Below are positions 1-12,024 of a stretch of DNA of 64,000 nucleotides, one piece after another. Position numbers and translations under genes: made by a program. Source of the DNA: Hordeum vulgare subsp. vulgare (lineage: Eukaryota; Streptophyta; Magnoliopsida; Poales; Poaceae); assembly GCF_904849725.1 (NCBI RefSeq), contig NC_058523.1:204999689-205063688 (forward strand), in the 5' to 3' direction. The notes under the pieces were generated by a model that was not told the DNA's origin, searched no databases, and saw only the letters and a list, made by a program, of their open reading frames with translations. Position 1 is the stretch's first letter, and each line of letters opens with the position of its first letter.

Positions 1-1156
1 AAAAAAATTCCTACGCACACGAAGACCTATCATGGTGATGTCCATCCACGAGTGAAGATTAGATCTACGTACCCTTGTAGATCGCACAGTGGGAAGCGTT
101 GAGAAACGCGGTTGATGTAGTGTAACGTCTTCACATCCCTTGAACCGTCCCACGAGCCGTCCAACGAACTGTCTCGCGATCCGTCCCATGATCCGTTCCG
201 ATCTAGCGCCGAACGGACGACACCTCCGCGTTCAGCACACGTACAACTCGACGATGATCTCGGCCTTCTTGATCCAGCAAGTAAGGCGCAGAAGTAGATG
301 AGTTCTCCGGCAGTGTGACGGCGCGCCGGTGTTGGTGATGAACTACTCCCGCAGGGCTTCGCCCGAGCTCCGCAGAAATCTAATCTAGAGGAAGAACTAC
401 GAGGTGTAGGTTTGAGTTGCATGTGGCAAACTTATGTCTCAAAATCCCTAAACCTCTAGTATATATAGGAGGAGGGATAGGCAGCCTTGGGTAGCCTTGG
501 CGCACTAAGGAATCCTCCTTGTGTCGGACGAAGTGGGAGAGAGGGAGGATTCCTTCTCCAATCCCACTTGGATTAGGACTCCTTCCGTATTTTCCCACCT
601 CTTTTGGATTTTCCACTTTTTCCTCATGAGCTTTCCTTGGATGACTTTGTCAGTCCATTATACCTTATTGTGCATCCAATAAACCCATGTGGACCCCTTG
701 GGGCGTGGTGGGCCCACCCAGTGGGCCCCCGGAACCCATTCGTCACTCCCGGTACACTGCTAGTAATGCCCGAAAACTTTCCGATATCCAAACACCAACT
801 TCCTATATATCAATCTTCATTTCCGGACCATTCCAGAAACCTTCGTGACTTCTGTCATCTCATGTGCGACTCCGAACAACCTTTGTTCACCAACACATAT
901 AACTCAACTATACTAAAACATCATCAAACCTTAAGTGTGCAGACTCTGCGGGTTCGAGAACTATGTAGACATGACCCGAGACACTCCTCTGTCAATATCC
1001 AATAGCGAGACCTGGATGCCCATATTGGATCCTATATATTCTACGAAGATCTTATCAGTTGAACCTATGTGCCAAGGATTCATATTATCCCATATGTCAT
1101 TCCCTTTGTCCTTCGGTATGTTACTTGCCCGAGATTCGATAATCTAGTTTCCAACA
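1..1156 (-). repeat. 3' LTR of the Angela/BARE element, internally deleted
   Basis: This aligns base for base with 6189 to about 7322 of the other LTR. It then jumps at 1140 to the terminal TTTCCAACA at 1148-1156, so about 600 bp of the LTR 5' portion is missing. The TATA-like TATATATA is at 460-467 on the opposite strand sense. Short ORFs here (for example 604-1005 plus) are not coding. Confidence 0.85.
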
Positions 1157-1169
1157 GACTCCCACTTGC
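1157..1169 (-). promoter_or_regulatory. Polypurine tract of the Angela/BARE element
   Basis: Read on the minus strand this is GCAAGTGGGAGTC, directly before the LTR start TGTTGGAAA. This is the expected plus-strand DNA priming site of the family. Confidence 0.85.
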
Positions 1170-4100
1170 ACTAGCCTCAATAATCTAGTTCACATCACCA
1201 TGTGATTTTAACGAATCCAACACCCATATAGTTCTGGGGTTTGATCACGTCTTTCTCGTGAGAGAGGTTTTAGTCAGCGGTTCTGAATCTTTCAGATTCG
1301 TGTGTGCTTTACAAATCTTTATGTGATCTTATAGATGTTGCTACTACGTGCTATTCGGAAATACTCCAAATATCTACTCTACTATACGAATCTGTTTTAC
1401 TACTCATAGTTATTCGGATTAGTGTCAAATATTGCATCAACGTAACCCTTTACGACGAACTCTTTAACCACCCCCATAATCGAGAAAAATTCCTTAGTCC
1501 ATTAGTTACTAAGGATAACTTTGACCGATGTTTAGTGGTTTAATCATGTATCACTCTCTGTACCTCTTAACAGACTTGTGGCAAGGCACACATCAGGTGC
1601 GGCACACAGCATGGCATACTTTAGAGTCTATGGCTAAGGCATAGGAGATGTCCTTCGTCCTTTCTCTTTCTTCTGCCGTGGTCGGGCTTTGAATCTTCAC
1701 TCAAATTCACAGCTTACAACACAGCCAAGAACTTGTCGAGGCATGCATTTCATTTGAAAGTTTTGTTTAGCATTTTGATCTATCTCCATATATCTTGATG
1801 CTCAATGTTCAAGTAGCTCTCTCCAGGTCTTCCTTTGTAAAAAAAAACCTTTCAAACAACCCTTCATGCTTTACAGAAATTCTACATTACTTCCAATCAA
1901 CAATATGTCAACCACATATACTTATCAGAAATTCGATAGTGCTCCCACTCACTTCTTTGGAAATACAAGTTTCTCATAAACCTTGTACAAACCCAAAAGC
2001 TTTGATCATCTCATCAAAGTGTATATTCCAACTCTGAGATGCTTGCACCAGTCCATTGAAGGATCGCTCGAGCTTGCATAATTGTTAGCATCCTTAGGAT
2101 CGACAAAACCATCTCGTTGTATCACATACAACCTTTCCTCAAGGAAACCGTCGAGGAAACAATGTTTTGACATCCTATGTGCAATATTTCATAAATAATG
2201 CATCAACTGCTAACATAATTCCAACAGACTGTTAGCATCGCTACGAGTGAGAAAGTCTCATCATAGTCAACTCTTTGAACTTTTTCGGAAACATCTTTGC
2301 GACAAGTCGAGCTTTTCTTAATGGTGACTTTTCACCATCATCGTCTGTCTTCCTTTTAAATATCCATCTTTACTTAATAGTCCTTTGACCATCAAGTAGT
2401 TCTTCCAAAGTCTACACTTTGTTTTCATACATGGATCCTCTCTCGGATTTCATGGCCTCCAGCCATTTGTCAGAATCCGGACCCACCATCGCTTCTCCAT
2501 AGCTCGTAAGTTCATTGTTGTTCAACAACATGACCTCCAAGACAGGGTTACCTACCACTCTGTAGTAGTATGCAACCTTGTCGACCTACGAGGTTTCTAG
2601 TAACTTGATCCGAAGCTCAATGATCACCATCATCAGTTTCCACTTCAATTGGTATAGGCGCCACAGGAACAACTTCCTGCGCCCTGCTACACACTAGTTG
2701 AAGTGACGGTTCAATAACTTCATCAAGTTGCACCACCCTCCCACTCAATTCTTTTGAGAGAAACCTTTCCTCGAGAAAGGACACGTTTCTAGAAACAAAG
2801 ACTTTGCTTCCGGATATGAGATAGGAGATGTATCCAACTATTTTGGATATCCTATGAAGATGCATTTATCCGCTTTGGGTTCGAGATTATCAGACTGAAA
2901 CTTTTTCACATAAGCGTCGCAGTCCCAAACTTTTAAGAAACGACAGCTTAGGTTTCTCCAAACCATAGTCTATACTGTGTCATCTCAACGGAAATACGCG
3001 CTGCCCTATTTAAAGTGAATGCGGTTGTCTCTAATGAATAACCCATAAACGATAGTGGCAAGTCGATAAGAGCCATCATATTATGCAGCATATCAAATAG
3101 GGTGCGGCTATGACGTTTAGACACATCATCACACTATGGTGTTCTAGGTGGCGTGAATTGTGAAACAATTTCCACATTATCTTAACTATGTACCAAAAAC
3201 TCGCAACTCGGATATTCATCTCTATGATCATATCATAGATAGTTTATCCTCTTGTCACGACGATCTTCACTCTGAAATAGCTTTGAACTTTTCAACATTT
3301 CAGTCATGTGATTCATCAAGTAAATACTCATGTATCTACTCAAATTGTCAGTAAAGTAAGAACATAACGATATCCACTGCGTGCCTTAGCACTCATTGGA
3401 CTGCACACATCAAAAATGTATTACTTCCAAAAAGTTACTTTCTTGTTTCACGTGGTATGATTTGCATGTCTCAAGTGATTCAAAATTAAGTGAGTCCAAA
3501 CGATCCATCTGTATGGAGTTTCTTCATGCGTTCATACCAATGGTATGGTTTGCATGTCTCAAACGTTTCAAAAATGAGTGAGTACAAAGATCCATCACTA
3601 TGGAGCTTCTTCATGTACTTTATACCGACATGACTCAAGCGGCGGTGCCACAAGTAAGTGGTACTATAATTACTACTTTGTATCTTTTGGCACCAATATT
3701 ATGAACATGTGTAACACTATGATCGAGATTCAATAAACCATTGAGGGTAATTATTCAAGCAAATTGAATAACTATTATTCCTTTTAAATGAATAATCGTA
3801 TTGCAATAAACACGATCCAATCATGTTCATGCTCAACGCAAACACCAAATAACAATTATTTAGGTTTAACACCAATCCCGATTGTAGAGGGAGCGTGTGA
3901 TGTTTTGATCACATCAATTTTGGAAATACTTCCAACACTTATGGTCACCTCACCTTTAGCTAGTCTCCCTTTATTCCGTAGCTTTCATTTCGTGTTACTA
4001 ATCACTTAGCAACCAAACCGGTATCCAATACCCTCGTGCTACTAGGAGTACTAGTAAAGTACACATAAATATCATGTATATCAAATATACTTCTGTCGAC

Positions 4101-4190
4101 TTTGCCAGCCTTCTTATCTACCAAGTATCTAGGGTAGCTCCGCCTTAGTGACCGTTCCCCTCATAACAGAAGCACTTAGTCTCGGATTTG
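1170..4190 (-). pseudogene. Decayed Copia pol (protease, integrase, RT/RNase H) of the Angela/BARE element
   Basis: Fragments in several frames lie in the Copia order, reading right to left. A protease active-site remnant with VLDTG is near 4025-4040, just after a damaged CCHC knuckle near 4150-4180. The integrase C-terminal part is at 2617-2865, with KVFVSRNVSFLEERFLSKE and DEVIEPSL. An RT segment with VDYDETFSLVAM is near 2233-2285. The stretch 1170-2040 should hold the rest of RT and RNase H, but I see no intact motif there. Stops and frameshifts are dense throughout and no single frame is open for more than about 80 codons. Confidence 0.75.
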
Positions 4191-4394
4191 GGTTCAATCT
4201 TGTGTTTCTTCATTAGAGAAGCAAATGGTTTGCCGTTTCATGAAGTATCCCTTCTAGCCCTTGCCCTTCTTGAAACTAGTGGTTTTACTAACCATCAACA
4301 ATTGATGCTCCTTCTTGACTTTTACTTTCGCAGTGTCAAACATTGTGAATCGCTCACGGATCGTCATATCTATCCTTGATATGTTTATAGTTCA

Positions 4395-4862
4395 TCACGA
4401 AGCTCTAGCAGCTTGGTGGCAGTGACTTTGGAGAACCATCACTGTCTCATCTGGAAGATTAACTCCCACTTGATTCAAGCGAATGTTGTACTCAGAAAAT
4501 CTGAGCACATGATGAATGATTGAGCTTTTCTCCTTCCCTTTGTAGACAAAGAATCTTGTCAGAGGTCTCATACCTCTCAACAAGGGCACGAGCATGAAAT
4601 CTCAATTTCATCTCTCAGAACATCTCTTATGTTCCGCGACGTTTTCAAAACGTCTTCAGCACCTTGCTTCTAAACTTTTAAGTATTACGCATTGAACCAT
4701 CACGTAGTCATAAAAAACGTGCATGTCAAATTTTTGAATCACCCATAGACGACGCTTGAGGTCCAGCACACTGAGTGGTGCATTAAGAACATAAGCCTTG
4801 TGCGCAGCAATGAGGACAATCCTCAGTTTTACGGACTCGGTCCGCAAAGTTGCAACTATCAT
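4395..4862 (-). pseudogene. Decayed Copia gag of the Angela/BARE element
   Basis: Two fragments remain. 4656-4862 carries the gag N-terminal region (LRIVLIAAHKAYVLNAPL, then a VQCVILKSLE segment). 4395-4595 carries the central region (MLVPLLRGMRPL, SEYNIRLNQVGVNLPDE). They are separated by stops near 4600-4655 and lack part of the usual sequence between them. Gag would form the particle core; this copy cannot make it. Confidence 0.75.
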
Positions 4863-6163
4863 CTTTCAACTAAATCTTCTCTAGGAACATATAAAAACAG
4901 TAGAGCTATAGCGCAAGCTACATCATAATTCGCGACTATGTTCATGATAATTCATTCAATTAATCATATTACTTAAGAACTCCCACTCAAAAAATACATC
5001 TCTCTAGTCATTTGAGTGGTACATGATCCAAATTCACTAACTCAAGTCCGATCATCACGTGAGTTGAGAATAGTTTCAGTGATAAACATCTCTGTGCTAA
5101 TCATATCAACTATACGATTCATGCTCGACCTTTCGGTCTCATGTGTTCCGAGGCCATGTCTGCACATGCTAGGCTCATCAAGTTTAACACGAGTGTTCCG
5201 CGTGTGCAACTGTTTTGCACCCGTTGTATGTGAAGATTGAGTCTATCACACCCGATCATCACGTGGTGTCTCGAAACAACAAACTGTCGCAACGGTGCAC
5301 AGTCGGGGAGAACACAATTGCATATTGAAATTATAGTGAGAGATAACCTTATAATGCTACCATCGTTCTAAGAAAAATAAGGTGCAGAAAAGGATTAACA
5401 TCACATGCAATTCATAAGTGACATGATATGGCCATCATCTTGTGCTTCTTGATCTCCATCACCAAAGCACCGGCATGATCTACTTGTCACCGGCGCCACA
5501 CCATGATCTCCATCATCATGATTTCCATCAATGTGTCGCCATCAAGGTTGTCGTGTTATCTATGCTATTACTACTAATGCTACGACCTAGCAATATAGTA
5601 AATGCATCTGCAAACACAAAATTAGTTTAAAGACAACCCTATGTCTCCTGCCGGTGGCCATAGCATCGACATGCAAGTCGATATTAACTATTACAACATG
5701 ATCATCTCGTACATCCAATATATCACATCACGTCATTGGCCATATCATATCACAAGCATACCCTGCAAAAACAAGTTAGACGTCCTCTAATTTGTTGTTG
5801 CATGTTTTACGTGGCTCCTATGGGTATCTAGTATGATCGCATCTTACTGACACAAAAACCACAACGGAGATGTGCAAATTGCTATTTAACCTCTCCAAGG
5901 ACCGCCTCGGTCAAAACCAATTCAACTAAAGTTGAAGAAACCGGCACCCGTCAGTCATCTTTATGCAACGACGTTGCATGTCAATCGATGAAACCAATCT
6001 CTCGTAAGCGTACGAGTTATGTCGGTCCGACCGCTTCAATCCAACAATACCGCCAAATCGAGAAAAGACTAAGGAGGGCAGCAAATCAAACATCACCATC
6101 CACAAAACCTTTTTTGTTCCGCTCGAGATAAATTCTACGCATGAACCTAGCTCATGATGCCTC
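4863..6163 (-). other. Untranslated leader and primer-binding site of the Angela/BARE element
   Basis: About 1.3 kb between gag and the 5' LTR, without a coding frame, matching the long leader typical of this family. The primer site is directly next to the LTR at 6146-6163. On the minus strand it reads GAGGCATCATGAGCTAGG, which resembles the initiator-Met tRNA site TGGTATCAGAGC with one substitution and one inserted T. The small ORFs at 5016-5240 and 5442-5630 show no family resemblance. Confidence 0.65.
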
Positions 6164-7946
6164 TGTTGGGGAACGTTGCATGGGAAACAAAAAAAATTCT
6201 ACGCACACGAAGACCTATCATGGTGATTTTCATCGACGAGTGGAGATTAGATCTACGTACCCTTGTAGATCGCACAACGGGAAGTGTTGAGAAACGCGGT
6301 TGAAGTAGTGAATGTCTTCACGTCCCTTGAACCGTCCCACTATCTGTCCCACGAACCGTCTCGCGATCCGTACCACGATCCGTTCCGATCTAGCGCTGAA
6401 CGGACGGCACCTCCGCGTTCAGCACACGTACAACTCGATGATGATCTCGGCCTTCGTGATCTAGCAAGTAAGGCAGAGAAGTAAATGAGTTCTCCAGCAG
6501 CGTGACGACGCGCCGATGTTGGTGATGAACTATTCCTGCACGGCTCCGCCCGAGCTCCGCAGAAATCTAATCTAGAGGAAGAACTACGAGGTGTAGGTTT
6601 GAGTTGCACGTGGCAACGTTATGTCTCAAAAGCCCTAAACCTCTAGTATATATAGGAGGAGTGGAGATGCAGCCTTGGGTGGCCTTGGCGCACCAAGGAA
6701 TCCTCCTTGGGTCGGCCGAAGTGGGAGAGAGGGAGGAGTCCTTCTCCAATCCCACTTGGATTAGGACTCCTTCCTTATTTTCCCACCTCTTTTGGATTTT
6801 CGACTTTTTCCTCATGGACATTCCTTGGATGACTTTGTCCACCCATTATACCTTATTGTGCATCCAATAAACCTATGTGGACCCCTTGGGGCATGGTGGG
6901 CCCACCCAGTGGGCCCCCGGAACCCATTCGTCACTCCCGGTACACTGCCGGTAATGCACGAAAACTTTCCAAAATCCAAACACCAACTTCCTATATATCA
7001 ATCTTTGTTTCCGGACCATTCCGTAAACCCTCGTGACGACCGTTATCTCATCCGGGACTCCGAACAACCTTTGGTCACCAACACATATAACTCAACCATA
7101 CTAAAACATCATCGAACCTTAAGTGTGCACACCCTGCGGATTCGAGAACTTATTAGACATGACCCGAGACACTCCTCGGTCAATATGCAATAGCGATACC
7201 TGGATGCCCATATTGGATCCTACATATTCTACGAAGATCTTATCGGTTGAATATCTGTGCCAAGGATTCACATAATCCCGTATGTCATTCCCTTCGTCCT
7301 TCGGTATCATACTTGCCCGAGATTGTCGGTATCCCTATACCTATTTCAATCTCGTTACCGGCATGTTTTCTTACTCAGACTTAGTCACATTGCTTGCAAG
7401 GCTTGTTTGTGATGTTGTATTACCGAGTGGGCCCCGAGATACCACTCCGCCACACGGAGTGACAAATCCCAGTCTTGATCCATACTAACTCAACGAACAC
7501 CTTTGGAGATACCTGTAGAGCACCTTTATAATCACCCAGTTACATTGCGACTTTTGATACACACAAGGTATTCCTCCGGTGACAGTGAGTAATATGATCT
7601 CATGGTCATAGGAATAACTACTTGACGCGCAGAAAACAATAACAACAAAATAACACGATCACATGCTATGTTTATAATTTGGGTCTTGTCCATCACATGA
7701 TTCTCCTAATGATGTGATCCCATTATCAAGTGATAACACTTGCCTATGGCTAGGAAACCTTGACCATCTTTGATCAACGAACTAGTCAACTAGAGGCTCA
7801 CTAGGGACAGTGTGTTATCTATGTATCCACACATGTGTTTGAGTTTCCAATCAATACAATTCTAGCATGGATAATAAATCATTATTATGAACAAGGAAAT
7901 ATAATAATAACTAATTTATTATTACCTCTAGGGCCTATTTCCAACA
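6164..7946 (-). repeat. Complete 5' LTR of the Angela/BARE element (1783 bp)
   Basis: On the plus strand it starts TGTTGGGGAACG and ends CTATTTCCAACA. Read on the minus strand it begins TGTTGGAAATAGGCCCTAG and ends in CA. Its length fits Angela/BARE LTRs (about 1.7-1.8 kb). It matches the 3' LTR at 1-1140 and the solo LTR at 50276-52086. None of the small ORFs inside it is credible as protein. Confidence 0.9.
6647..6654 (-). promoter_or_regulatory. TATA-like box of the Angela/BARE 5' LTR
   Basis: TATATATA inside CCTCCTATATATACTAG (minus strand). The same box is kept at 460-467 in the sister LTR and at 50742-50749 in the solo LTR, which supports it as the element promoter. The start site itself cannot be read from sequence. 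Confidence 0.6.
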
Positions 7947-8454
7947 TCCCACACCTCCTTCTCTTCCTTCCTCCTTCCCCTCCCTCTCACATCTCCCTCT
8001 TTCCCTCTTGCTTTCTCTATTTCAGGGAGACCACCATGGCGCCCGAGCAGAGTAGGAGCGGACCGTCCTCTACTCAGCCGGCCTCCGCCTCGTCCCTAGT
8101 GTCTCGCTGACCCCGACGCCTCGAGGAGTCGCTGCCTGTGATCTCTAGCAGGAAATCGTCCATGGCCTTAGCGTCTTCATGAGGAAGAGCTCATGGGTCT
8201 GCCAGACTGGGTCCTCCTTGACCGGATCCGGACTCCAGTGTTTTACCCGAGGGAGCTCCACGACCATCCCTAACTCCGGCCTCGCCATGTGCCTCGTCCT
8301 CATGCGAAATCGTGCCGCCGTAGCCTGCATCCCCGCCGGCCGTCATGTTTGCCTGATGCCAAATTCGGGTCAGGTCTGAGGACACCCGTGCATTCAGAGA
8401 AGGCTTGCCTTTCTGTTTTGGTTCTACTAGTGCAGCGCCCTTATGTTATTCAAA

Positions 8455-8525
8455 GCAGAGCATTAGTGGAGTTGGCTATCGTTACTCGTGCCCATCCAGG
8501 GGATCTGGGTTTCAAATCCCAGGCC
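8455..8525 (+). other. tRNA-like module inside the H1 LTR
   Basis: An A-box-like TAGTGGAGTTGG (8464-8475) is followed about 45 bp later by a B-box-like GGTTTCAAATCC within GGGTTTCAAATCCC (8507-8520). The spacing is as in tRNA genes and SINE heads. The B box has one extra T against GGTTCRANTCC. I see no complete cloverleaf, so this is not called a tRNA gene. Confidence 0.5.
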
Positions 8526-10405
8526 ACCTCTATTTTGTGTTTTGTCATTCCAATTAACTCGTCAACCACTTTGTTTTGTCATTCAGTTTTGTCATGTTTG
8601 ACTACGTTATCATGAACATCTACCGTCGCCCCCAAACACCTCAGATTCATCCAGTTCATCTTTGACGTGTGTACCACTACGTCCACGACAACCCGTATAC
8701 AACTACACAACTACAACTCGAACCTCTCTCAGAGGCACACTTCGAAGGTATAACCGCCGAGATGATACGTGTGGATCGAATCCATTATTGTATAAGTTGC
8801 GATGTTGTCCGTTTCGCAGATGCCATGCTAGTTGCACGTTGTCCCTCTTTTGCCATGCCTCCGACACATGGGAACCCGGTAACCGGGATCACCCCATCAT
8901 TCTTGGCATGACACGCAAACGCTCACAATTTGTTGGCACCAGTATCTCATCGAGTTATCGAAACTAAAATGTTGTCGTGGCATTGTTTCCGTTTTGCTGC
9001 CATGGTTCCCTTTTGTTCTCCATGGCGACACATGCTTCATATCCTTCTTGCTAGTGTTTTCATAAAATTGCATGCATGTCTCATTCATGGCATAATATCC
9101 TGTGTTGCATGTATCTTTCAACCGTAGCTTCGTTCAATGTTCTTATATGTTAACCGACTAGAATGACATGTAGAATCACATGCTTCACCTATTGCCATGT
9201 TTAAACAACATTTAATATTGTTGTATACCTAAACAGGAGTGAACTATATAATTTGTATGTGGAGTTTCGTCAATATGCAACTCGTTGCATATTAAGCTTC
9301 ACTTAATGTGTTGTGTTTGATTGTTGTGAATTGCCATGCCATGCCTTGCATAATTAAACCGAGCATGCATCATATGAGTTGTGCATCATATCGTGCATGT
9401 GTCGTGGTGAATATCGTGTGTTGATTCTTGTTTCTGGTTTGCTTCTTCTCGATAGAGTTCCGCAAGCGTGTCAGATTGTGAGGATTCGTTCGACTACATC
9501 GGTTCGTTTGCTTCACGGATTCGTTCTTCTTCCAAGCGGGATCTCAGGCAACATCACCATTTCCCTAGATACCATTACTATCTTTGTCATGCTAGTTGTT
9601 TCGTTTCTATCGCTATGTCTCGATGCCTACCACCTGTTTAATAAGCCTCTCAATATTGCCATGAACACCTTCAACCTTTCTACAACCTAGCAAACCACTG
9701 ATTGGCTATGTTACCTCTTGCTTAACCATAGGATAGCGTTGCTAGTTGCAGGTGCAGTTGCTTCCATGTGATAGCATGGGTCCCTTGTTATATCACCATA
9801 TTAACGTTATTTAATTTAATGCACCTATATAATTGGTAAAAGGCGGAAGGCTCGGCCTTTCTATCCTTGTGTTTTGTTCCACCTTTGCCACCTTAGTTTC
9901 AGCTACCGTTGTTATATTCCATAATTGAGTGCTCCTAACACGACCAGTGTTGTTATGAGCACCCCTTGATAATTCGTTTTTGGTTAAAAGTGGGCTCGCA
10001 AGGCCCAACTTTGGTACTACATTTGCCTAATAACCTAATAAAATTGCATAGGGACTTTCTGGACCAGGTGAATAATTAATCAACCACCGGTCTAGTGCTC
10101 CTCATGAGTGTTGGTCCAAACCGGGCGAGGTCCGGCGCCCCCTCAGCACTCGGGGTTTCAGCCACCCGACGTCTTGCCCATTCGGTAGTGCCCTGAGAAC
10201 GAGATACTCGGCCCCTATCGGGTCTATCGGCACGCCAGGCGGCCTATCTGGATTAGTTTTACCTTTTTTAAATATCTTGTGCATTGGGATTCCGGTGATG
10301 CTTTGGGCTATCTCAGAGTTGAGGTTTTCCACTAAGGAATCTGAGGATAACACGAGTGTCATGATCGAGGTTTTCTCTGCGACTTGTGGTAATTTGTGAT
10401 GGACT

Positions 10406-11209
10406 AGTTGGAGCACCCCTGCATGGGTTAAATCTTTCGGAAAGTCGTGCTCGCGATTATGTGGCAAACTTGGAAACATGTTTAACATCCGGTTCTAGAT
10501 AACTTGAAGTAAACTTAATTACAACTTGCCAACTGACTGCATAACCATGACTGTCTCTTTCGTGAGCTCCTTCTCCGATCGAGGACACGGTGGGGTTATG
10601 TGTGACATAAGTAGGTGTTTAGGATCATTCATTAGATCATCATTAGTTCATGTCTCCTATTCGTAGGTCATCCCCCACTTTTATTCTTGTACTTGTTAGT
10701 TAGCCACCTCAAATAAATGTTTAGTCGCTGCTGCAGCCTCACCACGTAACCATACCTCACCCATTAAGATTTCCTAGTCTTGATACCTTTGGAATGAGAT
10801 TTCTGAGTCCCTAGTGCTCACAGATTACTACAACAACAATTGTAGGTACAGGTAAAGAGTTACTTTGACGTGAGCGCGATGAATGTTCTATTGGGAGTTT
10901 CTTCTTCTTCTTCATCGATGTAGGGTGGGTTCTAGGCCGACAACATGGGATAGCAAGGATGTACATCATTCTTTTATCGTTTGTTTTCGTCCGTAGTCGG
11001 ACCCTGCTCTTCTTCATGATTGTTGTATATTGTCGTATTGATGTGAACTTCATGTAGCTTGAGGCGAGTGTAAGCCAATTCCATATACTCATCAATTGTG
11101 TACATGCACTTGTAACAATATCCATTCTTGCAAAAATACGAGATGCGCTTCAATCCCTGTCGAGGTCCTCGCGCCAAAATAAGGATAGAGTCGCCTCTTG
11201 GGCGTTACA
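10406..11209 (+). repeat. Tandem copy 1 of the 3' part of the H1 LTR
   Basis: It begins AGTTGGAGCACCCCTGC and ends CGCCTCTTGGGCGTTACA, itself a full LTR-end motif. It is homologous along its length with the next copy (shared TTTAACATCCGGTT, GAGGACAC.GTGGGGTTATG and GTAGTCGGACCCTG segments). It is clearly diverged, so the duplication is not recent. Confidence 0.75.
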
Positions 11210-12007
11210 AGTTTGAGAACACCTGCAGGGTTGATACCTTTCGGAAATCCATGTGTCTGGTTATGTGACAACTTGGCGATTTGTTTAACATCCGGTTATG
11301 GAAAACTTGAAGTAAACTCAATTAAATATGCCAATATGTGCGTAACCATGACTATCTCTACTTGTGAGTTTCTACTCCGAGCGAGGACACAGTGGGGTTA
11401 TGTTTTACGTAAGTAGGTGTTCAGGATCACTTCTTGATCATTACTAGATCATGGTCGTTTATGCGTAGACCACCCAATCTTAATTTTGAACCCATAGGCT
11501 AGCCACCAAATAAATACTTAGTGTGCTGCAACCTCACCACATTACAATACCTTACCCATTGAATTAATTAATCCCGTTATCTTGGTCATGAGATTGTTGA
11601 CTCCTCGTGGCTCACAGATTAGTACAACACCACAGGTTCAGGTACCGTAGACCTTGACGCAGATGATGCTCCACAACTCCAATGGGAGTATGATGAGGAG
11701 AGCCGGCGCATGTACTTTACCTACCCGAACGAGTAGAAGGGTCTTGGTCTTCTCCTGGATAGCGAAACGGATTTCATTGCTTCTACCGTTTGATTTTGTT
11801 TGTAGTCGGACCCTGTCTTTGAATGATTCAATAAATGTTGTATGACTTGTGAGTTAGCATGCGGCGAGTGTAATCCAACTCATATACTCATCTTTTCTTT
11901 AAATGTATCTGCAATAATCTCTGTAACTGTGAAACGCCAAGATGCGTCTCTATCCATATTAAGGCATCGTCCCCAAATACAGATAGTGTCGCATCTTGGA
12001 CGTCACA
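11210..12007 (+). repeat. Tandem copy 2 of the 3' part of the H1 LTR
   Basis: It begins AGTTTGAGAACACCTGC, directly after the GTTACA of copy 1, and ends at the true LTR end GACGTCACA. The related solo LTR at 39498-45066 has only one such segment (39498 to about 40270), so the extra copy is private to H1 in this window. Confidence 0.75.
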
Positions 12008-12011
12008 AGTT

Positions 12012-12024
12012 TGTAATCAGAGCC
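12012..12024 (+). promoter_or_regulatory. Primer-binding site of H1
   Basis: TGTAATCAGAGCC lies four bases after the LTR end. It is close to the initiator-Met tRNA primer site TGGTATCAGAGCC. Confidence 0.7.

Larger units (their letters stand above)
1..7946 (-). mobile_element. Angela/BARE-type Copia LTR retrotransposon, minus strand, left end cut by the window
   Basis: On the plus strand the order is 3' LTR (1-1156), polypurine tract, decayed RT, integrase, protease and gag, untranslated leader, primer site, then a full 5' LTR ending at 7946. The LTR ends (TGTTGG.../...CCCAACA), the tract GCAAGTGGGAGTC and the gag-protease-integrase-RT order are those of Triticeae Angela/BARE Copia elements. 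About 25 bp of the LTR lies before base 1. The element sits inside the long LTR that continues at 7947. The right flank begins TCCCA, but the matching target duplication is outside the window. No ORF exceeds about 100 residues, so this is an old, dead copy. Confidence 0.88.
7947..12007 (+). repeat. 5' LTR of H1, Sukkula-like, left part removed by the Angela/BARE insertion
   Basis: The right end reads GTCGCATCTTGGACGTCACA and is followed by the primer site. This terminal motif is close to the one I know from the barley Sukkula LTR. At least 4.06 kb remain. It starts in a pyrimidine-rich leader (7950-8030) with an ATG at 8036 that opens only a short frame, then a tRNA-like module (8455-8525), then AT-rich LTR sequence. 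It is related, in opposite orientation, to the solo LTR at 39498-45066. The last 1.6 kb is a tandem duplication. No ORF here is convincing. Confidence 0.65.

Noticed and set aside
604..1005. Plus-strand ORF of 133 codons, with a copy at 6792-7193
   Set aside because: It lies in the LTR of the Angela/BARE element, antisense to it, and is disrupted in the solo LTR at 50276-52086.
8036..8110. ATG after a pyrimidine-rich leader as the start of a host gene (MAPEQSRSG)
   Set aside because: The frame closes after about 25 codons and the sequence is part of a Sukkula-like LTR; no exon follows.
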